Source of the DNA: Capillidium heterosporum
Taxonomy: Eukaryota > Entomophthoromycota > Entomophthoromycetes > Entomophthorales > Capillidiaceae
NCBI GenBank assembly: GCA_016630905.1
Contig: WBMQ01000001.1
Location: 2,976,001 to 3,040,000 of the forward strand
Direction: 5' to 3'
DNA length: 64,000 nt
Shown here: piece by piece, positions 10,673 to 22,829 of the stretch
How the letters are laid out: the number at the start of each line of letters is the position of its first letter
Position numbering within the stretch: the first letter of the stretch is position 1
Notes under the pieces: generated by a model
What the model saw: only the letters and a program-made list of their open reading frames with translations
Told to the model about the DNA's origin: nothing
The model's database searches: none
Translations under genes and position numbers: made by a program

Positions 10673-12303
10673 CCAGTTTGGTAGACCCATCTGGGAAGCC
10701 ACTTTTATTAATATTTGGGGTCCCAGTTGTTTTTAGGTATATCGCGATTACGCTTTATTTTTAGTTGGTCCATGTTGACAGTGTACTTTTGAATACATCT
10801 ACCCGGTATACTTTATTTTATAGAAAGCATTGGGCATCCGATAAATTAATTAGAACCTATGTAACTTACAAAAAGCTACGAGCCGAAGTGAACCATCATG
10901 TTCAAACCTACTCAAGTTCTTTAATATTTGCCAAGGTATTCGTGGTTGGGGAATATTTTAACAATGTTTTCCTTTTTAGGTTAGTATCCAATATGACCCA
11001 AGCCCAATTGATTTCTTAAAGTTTAAAAGGAACATAAGATAAATTTAGTGGCGTCAGTGTTGTATGAAGTTGTTCAACTTCCAGTACCATATACTTTTGT
11101 ATATTTTACTAAAACAACATAACTTGTAGCCTTGATACCCCATTAGTCAATTTATTCGCTATCCTTTAGCTTTGAGGCAAAATGGCACTTGCTTCCAAGC
11201 ACTTTGCACCACTTTCAATAACCTGTGTTAAAGTATATTTTATATAGCAAAGTCTTAATGACATTACCCATCCTGTCAAAATATCTAAAGCGGAGGATAG
11301 ACTTTATCTCCATTTATCTAAGGCAGTATTCTCAAACAATATATTTTAACTTTACCAACAACACTGAACCTATACTATCTCAATCACTTTCAAGATTATA
11401 TGTAGAACAAACGATAGATATAGCTACACTATTCTAATCAAACCTCATCATTGTAGCTTTGTTTGAAGGGCACGATGGCCGCTTTTATTGTTTAAGACAA
11501 ACCGATCTAGAGAAAGTAGATCGGTAACCTTGCATAACTACCCTAAGTTAAATTTTCTATAAATAAACGAAAGTATATTATTGAGTACAAGCCATCATCC
11601 TCCAATATGACATTTCCAGTTTTACGTAGATACGTTATTAAAATGTTATTTTTGTACAATATTTCAATTGCTACCTGATCCTTGGGAATTTATAAAGAGA
11701 TATCTTATAACTTGAAGTAGGTTTCGATGAATCCAACTTCCATCTGAAGTTTCATCTTGTAAACTCCAAAATTGGGAGTTTGGTGAATTTGGCTCAACCT
11801 TTGAACTTGACTTTTGCTTTTAAATTTCTTTGGTTGGAGTTGAAACTTCAAACAATAGATTTCGGTCTATCATAATCCCATGCCGAAGTCATCATCATAT
11901 ATAGTGGAGATACGGTAGAAGATGTTTACTGAGATTTAGAAATGGAAGGTTTTTATTTCGAATACTTACTTTATATTTCTAAAGCTTATTTGAAGTGATA
12001 GGCAATATACTTGGAAAAGTTGAAAATAAAGAAGCATTTGTACTAATTTTACAAGTGTTGGGTCAAATGCAAGAATATCCAAATATACACCAACTTATAT
12101 ATATGAATTTGAAGGTATCCTGAACTACTCTAGCTGAATAGATTGTGAATATGAATATTTAATAGGTAGCTTCAGGGTATATAAAGGATTCTAAATCCGA
12201 AATTACAGGGTTATAAACAAAAAGTAACGTTACATATTTTATTTGGATTGAATCCCCAAAAATTGGGATGCAGTGCACTTACAATGAAAATAAAATGCTT
12301 AGC
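10673..12303. other. Intergenic stretch, no gene supported
   Basis: Two short open frames (10765-11019 and 11225-11437, plus strand) start at ATG or TTG but have irregular composition, no recognisable domain and no flanking splice sites. I treat them as chance. The rest is AT-rich spacer. Confidence 0.45.
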
Positions 12304-13432
12304 TTAAGCGCTGAGGCGTTCCTTAAGGTGAGCGACGAGTTTGACGGTATCAGCATGGAATTTACGGATACCCTCCGATAACTTGTCAGAGGCCATGGCA
12401 TCCTCGTTGTGGGCGAAGCGGAAGCTCTTTTCGTCGAAGCTGACCTTCTCCAACTTCTGGGCCTGGGCCAACTCGGGGCTGAGGATGCGCTCCAATTGCT
12501 TGGAATCCTTGGCTAGTTCGGCCAACAAGTTGGGGGAGATAGTTAAGTAGTCGCAACCAGCCAACTGCTCGATCTCACCGGTGTTACGGAAGGAGGCACC
12601 CATGACGATGGTCTGGTATCCGTGCTGTTTGTAGTAGTTGTAGATCTTGCTGACCGAGAGTACACCGGGATCCTCGGTGGCAGTGTATTCCTTCTTGTGA
12701 GCGGCCTTGTACCAGTCTAGGATACGGACCAACAAAGGGTGAGATAAGGGTGACCTTGGCTTCGGCGCAGGCAACGGCCTGAGCGAAGGAGAAGAGGAGA
12801 GTCAAGTTGCAGTGGATATTGTGCTTAGCTTCCAACTCCTTGGCGGCCTGGATACCTTCCCAGGTGGAGGCAATCTTGATCAAGACACGGTCAGAGGAGA
12901 TACCAGCTTCCTTGTAGAGAGCAATGAGGTGGAGGGCCTTCTTGATGGTGGCTTCCTTGTCGAAGGAGAGCCTTGTACACTGTTAGCCTTGGTAATATAA
13001 CTATAGCTTACTTGGCATCAACTTCAGTAGATACACGGCCAGGAACGATCTTCAAGATCTCTACACCAAAGTTGACGAGCTAAACAAATGTTAAAACGCA
13101 GGTTTAAAAATCAAGCTTTACCAATTTGTCGGTAGCCAACTCGGTTTGAGCTTCGATATCACTACTTATCGTTAGAAACCTTTAAGCATATGTTAGACTT
13201 ACCTAGCGTTCTTCTTGGCGTAGTTCAAGGCATCTTCAATGAGGTGGGCATACTGAGGCTTCTGGGAAGCAGCCAAGATGAGGGAGGGGTTGGTGGTGGC
13301 GTCGGTAGGCTTGTACTCGGCGATGGCTAAAACTCACTTAGTAAACTAGTAGAACCATTTATACTTACTTTCAAAGTCACCGGTATCGGCGACAACGGTG
13401 GTGAATTTCTTGAGTTGTTCAAGGACAGACAT
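12304..13432 (-). CDS. TAL1: Transaldolase, interrupted by a one-base insertion
   Basis: Four exons starting [20 protein letters not shown] encode class I transaldolase (about 325 aa), the pentose-phosphate enzyme that transfers dihydroxyacetone from sedoheptulose-7-phosphate. Signature segments are [25 protein letters not shown] (containing the Schiff-base lysine), [12 protein letters not shown], and the C-terminal [12 protein letters not shown] and [12 protein letters not shown]. Between LISPFVG and RILDWYK the frame breaks by +1: the coding strand reads GTT GGT C CGT ATC, with one surplus C near 12727. Everything on both sides is conserved and intact. Without frameshifting or correction, the product would run out of frame inside the beta-barrel. 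It could be a sequencing or assembly error, early inactivation, or +1 frameshifting. No second transaldolase copy is in the window. Confidence 0.9.
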
Positions 13433-14940
13433 GCTTGTTTGTATTTAGTGGAATAAAATGGATGTTTAAAAAGTTGGAGGTTTACTCTTAGTTTGAGTAT
13501 TTATACAGGTTACGTATTCTCATTTTCGGTAGTTTGCATCTTGGTAAGATTATAAATATTACCTGTAGATCCAACCAACGTGATGAATACCGACATTTTA
13601 TTGGCTATCAATAATGATTCTGGAATATTCCAAGGCTTTTTTACATTAGATCTTGAAACTATTGGATAACATTATTCATCACTTAGTAATCGCGAATGTT
13701 CCCTGACAAATACGATAATACGTGGTTATGGAAGGGGAAAATCCAGCTATTTAGTATATACAAATATTCATCAGTTTAACCTAGTATACGTACCAGTTAT
13801 TAGCTTCATTATGGAGTTCTATAAATAGGTGTCGATATTTTGACAAAGAATACATAGATTTGTAAGCTAAATACTAAAACCTATTTCATAAATGATGTGC
13901 TTGTAGTGTTTCAAATACAACAAAATACAATAGGGCAGTATATTTAAATTTCCAGCTACATTCCAAGTTGTTCTTATGGATTATATATTCAAACTGGATA
14001 CGCTTCTTAAAGATAATAGGCTGAATAGCAGACCAATATATATAGTGTTGCCTTTAGATTGGGTTTTAGATACTTAAATATGATCACAGTGTTTGTCAAT
14101 ATAGCTATAGATAATCAATATAAATACAGCAGGATAGTTAAAGGTGGAAATAAAGATATCGAAAAGGCTAGTATACCGTATACGTATAAAAAATATATAT
14201 TGGCCTTTGTTTAGCACCCTAGTTGATAGATAAAAACTGCACTGTTAAAATATAATCATGTAGCTACCAACCTTTAATATGAGATGACAATTGGTAAATA
14301 TTCAAAGCATATGCTAAAACTATTAGCTTAAAATATGCCTACGAAAAGTTGAGGCAAAGCTTACTTTAGAAATATACCAATGTATTTACATAAAAGTTTA
14401 CTATCAATATTTGGAATATATTTAGCTACAAGTGTTGTAGACAACTCTACAAAAGATCTTGAAATTACAAATATAGTATACTCTGAGTGGATATTTGTAG
14501 CTTATAAGTATATTATGTTGAATACGTAAATACAGAAAAAATATCAAAGAGCTAGGAATAAGGATATATATTTGACAAGGAAATTCGGATTTCAAACATC
14601 TCATAGTTTATAAACCTAGTGTCATACTTAAGTGAATATTGAACTTTTACAATAAGCTAAAATTAATTTTCATGGCCAGTCACGGTACTGGTATGTTAAG
14701 ACATTAAAACCACTTACAATTAACAAGCCGATAAACTAGAAGCTATAAGATAAAATATTTAAAGTTCAAGACTATGAAATACTGAATACTAGCAAAATTT
14801 CAGATATAGAGGAACGTGCTACCCTATAAATGCTACTACTATAATTGCCGAAAATGCTAAAAGTAACGTTAAAATTCTCAAAAGTACTGGTTAAAACATT
14901 TGGAAATAAAAGATACAGCCTCAAATTTATGAATCGTAGC
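13433..14940. other. Intergenic stretch with the transaldolase promoter
   Basis: Apart from the TATA box near 13500, I see no gene in this AT-rich stretch. Frequent TATATA and AATATA runs and stops in all frames rule out a long coding region. Confidence 0.5.
13498..13505 (-). promoter_or_regulatory. TATA box of transaldolase
   Basis: TATAAATA on the minus strand, about 66 nt upstream of the ATG at 13432. It is identical to the boxes upstream of both glutathione peroxidase genes. Confidence 0.55.
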
Positions 14941-15257
14941 TTACTCTTCACTTTCTTGAGCTTTAGCTTGATCTTTCTTAATTTGTTCGCTGTAGACTAA
15001 GGTAGGGAACTTGTAGAGGGACATGCCGTGGCCTTTGCCTTGGGCATCAAAATAGTTCTAAAAGCATATTAGTTATAAATTTATACAAAAAGTACATCGT
15101 AGCGGCAGGCGACCCAGTAGGAAGCGTAAGGGATAGCTAAACCAAAGATGAGTCCATAACGTACCATACGGGGAGACCATCTGGCGTGTTCGGCCATCCT
15201 CTCACGTAAAATGTTGAATTTCTCAATAGCTGGATCGGTTCTCAAGTCGCTACCCAT
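14941..15257 (-). CDS. Mitochondrial complex I accessory subunit, NDUFB4-like
   Basis: Two exons joined across a 38-nt intron (GTACTT donor, CTTTTAG acceptor) give about 90 aa. The first exon carries a soluble N-terminus, then RWSPRMVRYG and one membrane span (LIFGLAIPYASYWVACRYD). The second has GQGKGHGMSLYK-like residues after a predicted turn and a polar, acidic tail. This one-span layout with an R-W-x-P-R motif before the helix matches the small NDUFB4/B15 subunit of the inner-membrane arm of NADH:ubiquinone oxidoreductase. Identification rests on layout and a short motif, so another small respiratory subunit is possible. The ATG at 15257 is chosen because the open frame upstream contains no other ATG. 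Confidence 0.65.
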
Positions 15258-15581
15258 CTTGTTATAAAATAAAGTTTGTTTGAGGTCTTTCACTTGAAAA
15301 TGAATGGGTTGGTGAGAATTTTATTGTAGTTGATTGATTAGATTAGATATAAATTTGCGACAATGTAGTTTTGCAATTCTACACCAATTAAAGTATTTCA
15401 GTCGACTATCCATTGGAGAATGGAATGGAATCTGGAAGTCTATTATTCAGCAAGTTTCCTTTATATTGTAATTTGACAACAGCTTACTCGTCAACCTCAA
15501 GCCCATTGACTTTATAATTCAACTCCATTCAATCGAATTAAATCTCAGCATATTAAAGCCCCAGTCCTTTTTAAAGTTGTA
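15258..15581. promoter_or_regulatory. Divergent promoter region between complex I subunit and F-box gene
   Basis: 324 nt between two divergently transcribed ATGs. AT-rich, with no obvious canonical TATAAATA element. It must contain the 5' regulatory DNA of both genes. Confidence 0.4.
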
Positions 15582-17473
15582 ATGTCGCCCGATTATTTCG
15601 CCAATTTAGCATTGAAACATTTCCAAAAGAAAGAGTATTCCAGATGTATTGACAATTGCCACCTAGTAGGTACATATAAAGTAATCTTTAAACTAAAATT
15701 TCTATATTTGTTTTAGGCTTTAGCTCACAAGGAAAGCTACAAACTTTTAGTCATCTTGGCAGAATCCTTATTTGCAATGGAACAGTTAAATTTAAGTTTA
15801 CAAAGTTTTTATAAAGCGATAATTTTAGAACCATCGAAAGCCAAGGTACTTTATTCTTAAAGCAAGTATATTTATGTAGATACTAGCCTTATTATCTAGG
15901 TTCAAAAGTATTGATTGCGATGGGTGATGAATTGAAAGCTTTACAACTTCTAGAGAAAGGCCTATCTGAAGTGCCTGAGAGTAACAGCCGATATAAAGTA
16001 ACTTTGTTTATATACCTGATTCGAATTTTAATTGATATTTAGCTACTAGAAAAACTCTACTTGGAGCTAAACAAGAATGTACCAAAAATTAAAGATAATT
16101 CCCAATCTAAAGTACCTTTAACTAACTTAGAAATCAGTAGTAACATCTTATAGAATATGAGTTTTATTTGGTTAGATGAATTGCCATTGGAACTTCTACT
16201 AAAGGTTTTGCAGTTCCTCTCCCCAGCCGACCTTCGAATTGTTATGCTAACTTGTCGTGGGTGGTACATGGCATTGACCAAGGTTTCTATGATATGGTCC
16301 AATTTAACGATCAACCTGGAAAGCATACCTCGTATACACCGTTCCTACGTAAACCGAATATTTTCCAAATACTTGGCGCTCCCAGCGTTGACGTTAACGA
16401 AACTAACTTTACGATCCTGTGGCAAAGTAGACAGGGAGACTGGAAGTTTGATTACGCGACCATTTTACCCTAAGCTAAAGGAACTGCATCTTTATAGCAC
16501 TCAGATCGAAAATGTTGGATTAGCGAATATTTTACAGGTCTATCAAAGTAACTTGACGCACTTGACTTTGCAAAAGAGTGGTATTGATGACGTTTTAGTA
16601 ACTTTGATCGTGCGGACGTGCTTGCAAATCCGTTTCCTCGATCTCTCATTGAACGAACTCCTAACTATCAACATGTTCTCCCACGATGGCAGACTTACAT
16701 CTCCCCATAGCAGCCTAACCCATCTAAATATTGCAAATTCAAGGATTTCTCAGCCCATTTTAGTGAGGATACTGCCTCTTTTTCCTAACGTTCGATCATT
16801 GATCTTAAACCACGTACCCGGCATTAGCTTTAACGACATAGTATACATAGCCGACCACTTTGGATCTCTAAAGGAATTTGGCTTCAGTAAATTAAGTTAT
16901 ACGTTTGAGATGGCACAAAGCCTGTACCCTAACATGATGTACTTCGCGTCGCGATTCACTGAGATCAAAAGCTTGGATCTCAGTAACAATCGATTTTTCA
17001 ACGATCGATGCCTCTTTTATTTGAGAAATTCCATTGCGACTTTGACCAAGCTCAATCTATCTTCGGTAGCAATAACCAACAGTGGCGTCTCCGTCATTGC
17101 TAGGCACTGCAAGTCCTTGGTAGAACTCCTCCTGAACTCTTGTACCTTTATAAGCTCGTCGATTGCTCTCCAGTTGACTGATGAGAAATCGAACCTACCT
17201 CCGACTTTAAGAGTACTAGGGTTGAGCTACGTCGGCTTGGATGGCACTTCACTAACGGATCTTTTGGTCAAAATGAATTTGAGCAAGCTTGACCTGGCAG
17301 GATGTAGACTGATCAATGATAAATACCTACAGGTTTTACTGGAAATCCCCTCCGCTCAGTATCTAACCGAGCTAAACCTGTCATACTGCCCTTCAATCAG
17401 CATCTCGTTCCTTGAGCGGCTGAGAACTTCCTTAAAGAATTGCAACGTTATCCGTAAGCTTCAATGGAAGTAG
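15582..17473 (+). CDS. TPR / F-box / leucine-rich-repeat protein, Dia2/Pof3-like
   Basis: Five exons give about 569 aa, close to the 577 aa usually quoted for S. pombe Pof3. Exons 1-4 encode two or three TPR-like helical pairs (ALKHFQKKEYSRCI; SLQSFYKAIILEPSKAK; ALQLLEKGLSEVP). The fourth intron (GTACCT donor, CTAAC branch site, TTATAG acceptor near 16153) splices them to an F-box, WLDELPLELLLKVLQFLSPA. Leucine-rich repeats follow to the end (for example LTKLNLSSVAI, LSKLDLAGC, LTELNLSYCPSI). TPR plus F-box plus LRR is the diagnostic order of Dia2/Pof3, the SCF substrate receptor tied to replisome (CMG helicase) disassembly and genome stability. The F-box exon alone has an in-frame ATG, so a shorter F-box/LRR form is conceivable. 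Confidence 0.85.
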
Positions 17474-18100
17474 TAGAGGTAAGGGATCCAAATTCTTTAA
17501 TATATGTATATGGTTGTTGGACTGCTTTATCCAGACCTTATTTCAATGCACTATCTTGAATGGTGTTTAGTTTAAATAAACTGGGATCAAGAGAATGCAG
17601 CATTTAAGACCGATATACCTTTAAGTACTGCTGCATCAGGTACTACGCTTACCTGAAATTTAATAACCACATCTGTAATAGATTAGATGTTTTCTCACGC
17701 TCCCATATTTATGAAAGAGAGAGCTTCTTATAGTTAAACTAAATGAGTTATAGATTCTAAAAGCACTTATGAAATAAAGTCCTATTTGGATATCATAGTA
17801 ACCTGTGCCATTTATTACTTTTGTATAATCTTGAAATATATCTAAAGCTGTAGATATGTCGTACAAAGCAAATATATAGTTTAAAAATCAATATACATAT
17901 CTTAAAAAGCTTTGCTTATTTGAATATATTTATTGATATAAGTGCAAATTTATTGAAATAAACATATAATCTTACTTTCTATCGTAAATACAAGAGAATA
18001 TCATTAGTATACTAAAAGAAACAGCAGTACATAGAAACCAAAAAAATTAACGAAACTCTATCCAAGTTTATTGAGCAAACATCTCTCTATGAAGGTAGGC
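17474..18100. other. Convergent intergenic spacer
   Basis: No gene seen. AT-rich 3' flanks of the F-box gene and the convergent FKBP gene. Confidence 0.45.
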
Positions 18101-19319
18101 TTATTTCTTAATACTGACGCACTTGATTTCGAAGCTAAGGTCAGCGTTCTTAGGGATCTCAGGGGGAGCACCCTGCTTACCGTAAGCCAGATTGGAAGGG
18201 ATGGTGAGGACGACGTTCACCACCGACTTTCAAGCCAACACAGCCTTGGTCCCATCCAGCGATGACTTGACCACCGCCCAATTTGAAGGAGAAGGGCTTG
18301 CTGGACTTGTCGAAGATCTTACCGTTCATAAGTTTACCAATATAGTGGACACTGATCTTGGATCCCTTCTTGGCTTCAGCACCAGGCACCGATCTTGTGA
18401 TCGTAGATCTGTAATCCGTTGGGAAGCTTGCGAATCTATGGAAAGTTAGTTACTTATTGTAGAGGTAAGTTACGTTTTGCTTTTTGGACTCCTCATCCTT
18501 CTTCTGGACGTCCGATTTACCCTTCTTGGGCTCCTTTTCCTTTTGGACCTCGGGCTTACGTTTTCCTTTGGCAGCTAAATCTATTAGAAAATATAGGGAT
18601 CGTAAACTTACTGGTATCATCCTTGGGCTCTACCTTGGTACTGCTCTGCTTGGCACCGTTAGCCTTTTTGTTGTCTTTGGGAGGGGCAGCTTCCTTTTTA
18701 GCTTGAGCTTTGGGCTTGACAACTACTATCTCCTCTTCCTCCTCTTCTTCATCGGAATCAATTTCTTGGAATATTTAGCAAATGTATATATGTATATAAT
18801 ACCTTGGATCTTATCATTATCAAATTCAACTTCATCCTCGTCATCATCTTCCAAGCTATCGTATTCCTGATCAGGGTCATAGAGCTCATCGTCACTGTCG
18901 CCCTCGTAGTCATCGTACTCTTCTTCTACAGTCTGACCGGTAAGGTAGACGGAACTAGATAATGTCAATAAAAATTTAGCTAATAGTAATACTTGGGGCC
19001 GGTGACATAGAAAGTAACCTTTCTCTCCTCAGAAAGGATAGGTATCCAGTGTTTGGTTTTCAAGCTAAAAACTTAAGTATTGGAGCTAATATAGAAACTA
19101 CCTTATTTTCAATCAAAGTACACAGGCAGAAGACGGCGCCGTCAACCTTTGCGTAAAGTTTAGTCTTGCTGCCAGCCAAAGTGTTTTCACCAAAGGTGGC
19201 CATAGTAAGGCGAACGTTGGAAGGCAAGTCGTGGACGTAGTCCTTACCGGGCTCGATCAATAATCCTTCAATAGATTAGTATAACGTAAATAAATAGATG
19301 TACCCCAAAAGTCTGACAT
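18101..19319 (-). CDS. Nucleoplasmin-like FKBP prolyl isomerase (Fpr3/Fpr4 type) with +1 frame breaks
   Basis: Six exons from MSDFWG to a TAA at 18103-18101. The N-terminus is a nucleoplasmin-like beta domain ([25 protein letters not shown]), followed by acidic tracts, a Lys/Glu-rich linker, and a C-terminal FKBP domain ([64 protein letters not shown]). This is the layout of yeast Fpr3/4 and S. pombe Fkp39, histone-binding nucleolar chaperones with peptidyl-prolyl isomerase activity. Two positions each contain one extra base that shifts the frame: after ATC GGT at about 18387, and after GAA CGT CGT at about 18208-18210. A third +1 is suspected at the exon 2/3 join near 19065, but an alternative GTACTT donor could explain it. 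The family sequence continues perfectly across each break. Pseudogene, assembly error and frameshifting remain open. Confidence 0.88.
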
Positions 19320-20801
19320 GTTGAAAATTTCAGAGTAAAACAGCTGTGAAAAGTTTTGAAATGCCTTTATAGCTTTTTGTTACAGATTCAAAAGTTAGTT
19401 CGAAACCTTAATAATGAAAGTGAACGCTTCCATGCAATCAGCATTAGTTTAGAGAGAAAATGATTGGATCTGAGGTTCTTGAAAAGTTTTTCCAAGAATA
19501 GAGGATGTTGTTTGAAGACTTCAAAAGTTTAATTGGTGGGTTAATGCTATATCCAACAAAGAATAGTTGGACTCGCAACTACCTAAGAATTTGCCAAAGT
19601 TTGGACATATCCAATATTTGTATAGTAAAGAGTTCCTAAGAGCATATGCTCACAACTGTATAGTTAAACATGTCCTTAGCTTATGGCTAGTTTTGACTAT
19701 AATAAAATTACTCAATTCTAAATCCTTATATATAGTATACTGTCTTATTGTAGATTAGTATTTCATTTTGACATATATAAGCTCATTATATCAAACTATA
19801 AATTATAAACTTGATTAGATAAACCAATCATTTAAAATACTGTTCTATGTTACCTTTGTTCAAAATTATATAAAGCTTTAAGTAAAAAATACCAAAGCTG
19901 CAAACTAAACCTAGACGACTTAGTGATAAATGGCTTTAGGCAATGGAAAATTCAGTATATATTCCGTTCATTCTATTTACACATTTATTTGTCAAAGTAA
20001 ATGATATACCAATATAGCCATTATAAGGTTATATTTATTTGTAGTATATATAGAAACTTGAAATTTTACAAAGGAGCACTAAAAGAATGTCTGCCAATCC
20101 TTTAGATTGTTGAAACCTCTTTAGCTAAAGAAAAAGGCCACTATAATAGAATAGTAAGTTTAATATACATCACTTGTATAAATGCTATAAATATGATCGA
20201 AAAGATGTCCAAGATGGAAAAGCTGTTTATATTACTATATAGTAGCTTACTTTCAATAGAACTGCTAAAAGGCTTTCAGTTGTAATAAAGACAACTGATT
20301 TTACTTTATGATGCAACTATGAGGGCTATGTGGTCAATTGGTACCTCAGTTTTACTAAACGCTCCTGTATCGAAAATGTAACTTCTTAAAATGCACAATA
20401 AAGTGAGAAATACATTGTAAAACTGATGTTCAGGATTTGTAAACCAATCCACATCGTATTTTTATAGGAAAGAATACAAATGCTATCAAGGCAACTTACC
20501 ATCAATCTATTTGAGCCCTTCAAGCTTAAACTACATTTTTATTAATGCTTTTATAAAGGGGAGTATTTAACGGATATGTTTTTAAAGTTGAAAGCTAGGT
20601 ACCTTTATTACCACTTGTTGAAAATATCAGTAGATAATCTCAGGCACCAAAAAGACAAAGAAAACGTCGGGTGAGTTGGGTTGGGTTAGGGAAGTGGATT
20701 AGAAAAGTTGTAAATAAAAGTGCTGAATAAGTAGAATGGAGTGAGGTGAATTTCCGACCGGTGCGCCGAGACCTTGGTGATATAAATAGGACAAAGTAAG
20801 T
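19320..20801. other. Intergenic stretch, no gene seen
   Basis: AT-rich spacer. The only open frame longer than 60 codons (19567-19758) begins with TTG and has no recognisable features. A CTATAAAGG box at about 19366-19374 (minus strand), roughly 50 nt upstream of the FKBP ATG, may be its TATA element. Confidence 0.45.
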
Positions 20802-21242
20802 TCATACAATTCGGTGCTTCTCGAGTATCGTCATACCCTCCTTGTAACGTTGGTCGATCTCATATGCTTTCACCTACAACGGTTAGTGAATTGCTCTTTA
20901 GTTGGCTACCTCACATAATGCCAGCCCAGTACTTCTAAGCATTCGGTACATTTAACATCTTGAACCTTGTGTAAACCAGTTGTCATCTCTCGTTCAATGG
21001 CGTCGCATTTGATGACGTTTTCGCTAAAATAATAAATATATATCTCCAATAAATAAGCTTACACATTTCGAAACAGGTAGGCTTGCCCATACTGCCCTTG
21101 AAATGCCTACACAAATATTAATGGTTAGTAGTTTGAATTTTACCTTGGACACCAAGTTTTCGTGGGTAGTCAAGTGGGTCTTGCAATTCTTGCAGCAGAA
21201 CACTTTGGATCCAGTTAGTTGCGTCTTGTAAACTTGTCCCAT
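20802..21242 (-). CDS. Yippee-family zinc-binding protein
   Basis: Four exons starting MGQVYKTQLTG give about 106 aa, the normal size of Yippee/YPEL (yeast Moh1) proteins. The two CxxC half-sites of the Yippee zinc fold are present: FCCKNCKTHL in exon 1 and VKCTECLEVLGW in exon 3. The conserved core GQAYLFRNV, GLHKVQD and the C-terminal YEIDQRYKEGMTILE also match. Introns are about 36-38 nt. The family is deeply conserved in eukaryotes, with a cereblon/Mis18-like beta fold. Roles range from GID ubiquitin ligase association (Moh1) to cell-cycle regulation, so function here is inferred only at family level. Confidence 0.93.
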
Positions 21243-22829
21243 AACTCTTGTAGTAAGCCTTGAATGTAAATAGTTGAAGGTGTAGACGCTTTTTCTCTGA
21301 TCAAGGCTTAAATAGTTACGTCAAATTCGCTTGTACTCAGCTTGTTATGGATTCTAGTTTGGTCTAAGCTATCTTTTCAAGCTATTCCAATCAGTAGCGT
21401 TCATGCTCACTCATTATATCCAATTATTCGCTGTAGCTTAACCGCATTTCGTGGAACCGTGTTCAGGTAACCTGGGCAACTTTTTACAGTGGAACTCGTA
21501 AATAATCACCCTGAGTTTCTGAATAGAGTTGCAATCGAAGTTTGTGACTTCTTTTATCTAACTTCAGCTTTGCATAAAAGTCCCAATCGAAATTGGAACG
21601 TTTGGTTCAACCTGGTTATTTTGATACTGTAGTTTGTAGGTGGAAATAAACAAAATGCCATGCTGCCTTCTAAGCTTATGAATACTATTCGCATACTAAA
21701 CATTCGTAGCTATCATAAGCTTTAGAGTTGCTCCTATAAATTGTATGGATACTCCGACAACTACCAAGTTGCTTGGAGACGAACGTTCAGTCCCAGCTAT
21801 AATTAGAAGGACTCAAAGTTATTACTCTTACTAATAGTTTGTTTCAACTCATGATTTTCAATCACTAATTCAGCACACTTACAACACCCAGCAGGCAAAA
21901 TTGATCAATTCTGTAGATAACCTAGGGAGAACTTGGGGTTCTATACAAACTTAGGGAAATCTTTCGATGCATTGATGTATTTGAGATAAATAGAATATAT
22001 ATTCTCAATTGATCGTATAATTTACTTGATAAAAGGAGAGTTTAGTAAATGTAAATGAATTTTGTATAAGTTTAGTCAGGCTTTTGATTCATTTCTAATT
22101 CTATAGCCCTACTTATAGGTACTTTAATTTAAAGAGTAGCCAATAGAAGCGACTAATTTTCCATATCAAGTTTTCTATTGGCTATGCTTAAATTGTGCAG
22201 CTCTCGAAATATGAGATTATCTATAACAATGGTCTTTAATCTTGTGAGTTTGATCCACACAATTGCACAAAACTTTTAACAAAACTCATTAATATATACT
22301 TTTAGTTTAAAGTTTTTCATGCAAGTGCGGAAAAACTTCAAAGGCTAAAGATCACTGGCCTATAATCTACACTATTGAATTTGGATCAATATACCTCATC
22401 TCTGAGGATGCGGCATGAGTTATGGTAAAAAAGTATACTAAGAATGCCAATAGATCAAACAAAATTGCTTCTATTCATAAAGTTGAGAGCTAATGTCATA
22501 ACCGTTTCTTTTGAAGAACTTTGTTTCAGGAACAATAGTGTCCCTAATTAAATGCCTAGTATAGTTAACTGATGGTTTGGTAATAGACACTAAATTATAA
22601 ACAAAATAGTGACGATTCTAGAACTAAATAGAACTAACTTATCTTGGTGGAAATTTTTCTTCTACTTTAGGACAAATTTGATTTAGTCCAGCTTTCGTGA
22701 ACTTTGAAACATTTGGATGCACTTGAGCCAATTAAATAAGATGATCGATAGATTTTAGTTACCTTAAGTGGATATAAAGCAATTTACAGCTAACGCCATC
22801 TTGCAAGCTCTTGAAGAACTGCTACAATA
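21243..22829. other. Intergenic stretch, no gene seen
   Basis: About 1.6 kb between divergently oriented Yippee and kinase genes. Upstream sequences of both lie here. No coding frame, RNA gene or clear TATA box is recognised. Confidence 0.45.

Noticed and set aside
10765-11437. Two short plus-strand frames as genes
   Set aside because: No domain, splice or promoter support, and composition like the surrounding spacer.
18375-18395. A 16-nt intron explaining the first FKBP break
   Set aside because: It would delete the conserved G-A-E residues and is far shorter than any intron here.
18071-18870. Plus-strand open frames across the FKBP region
   Set aside because: They are antisense shadows of the well-supported FKBP exons.
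19060-19140. A certain third +1 frameshift in the FKBP gene
   Set aside because: An upstream GTACTT donor combined with an earlier AAG acceptor restores frame, at the cost of a few residues. I therefore list it only as possible.
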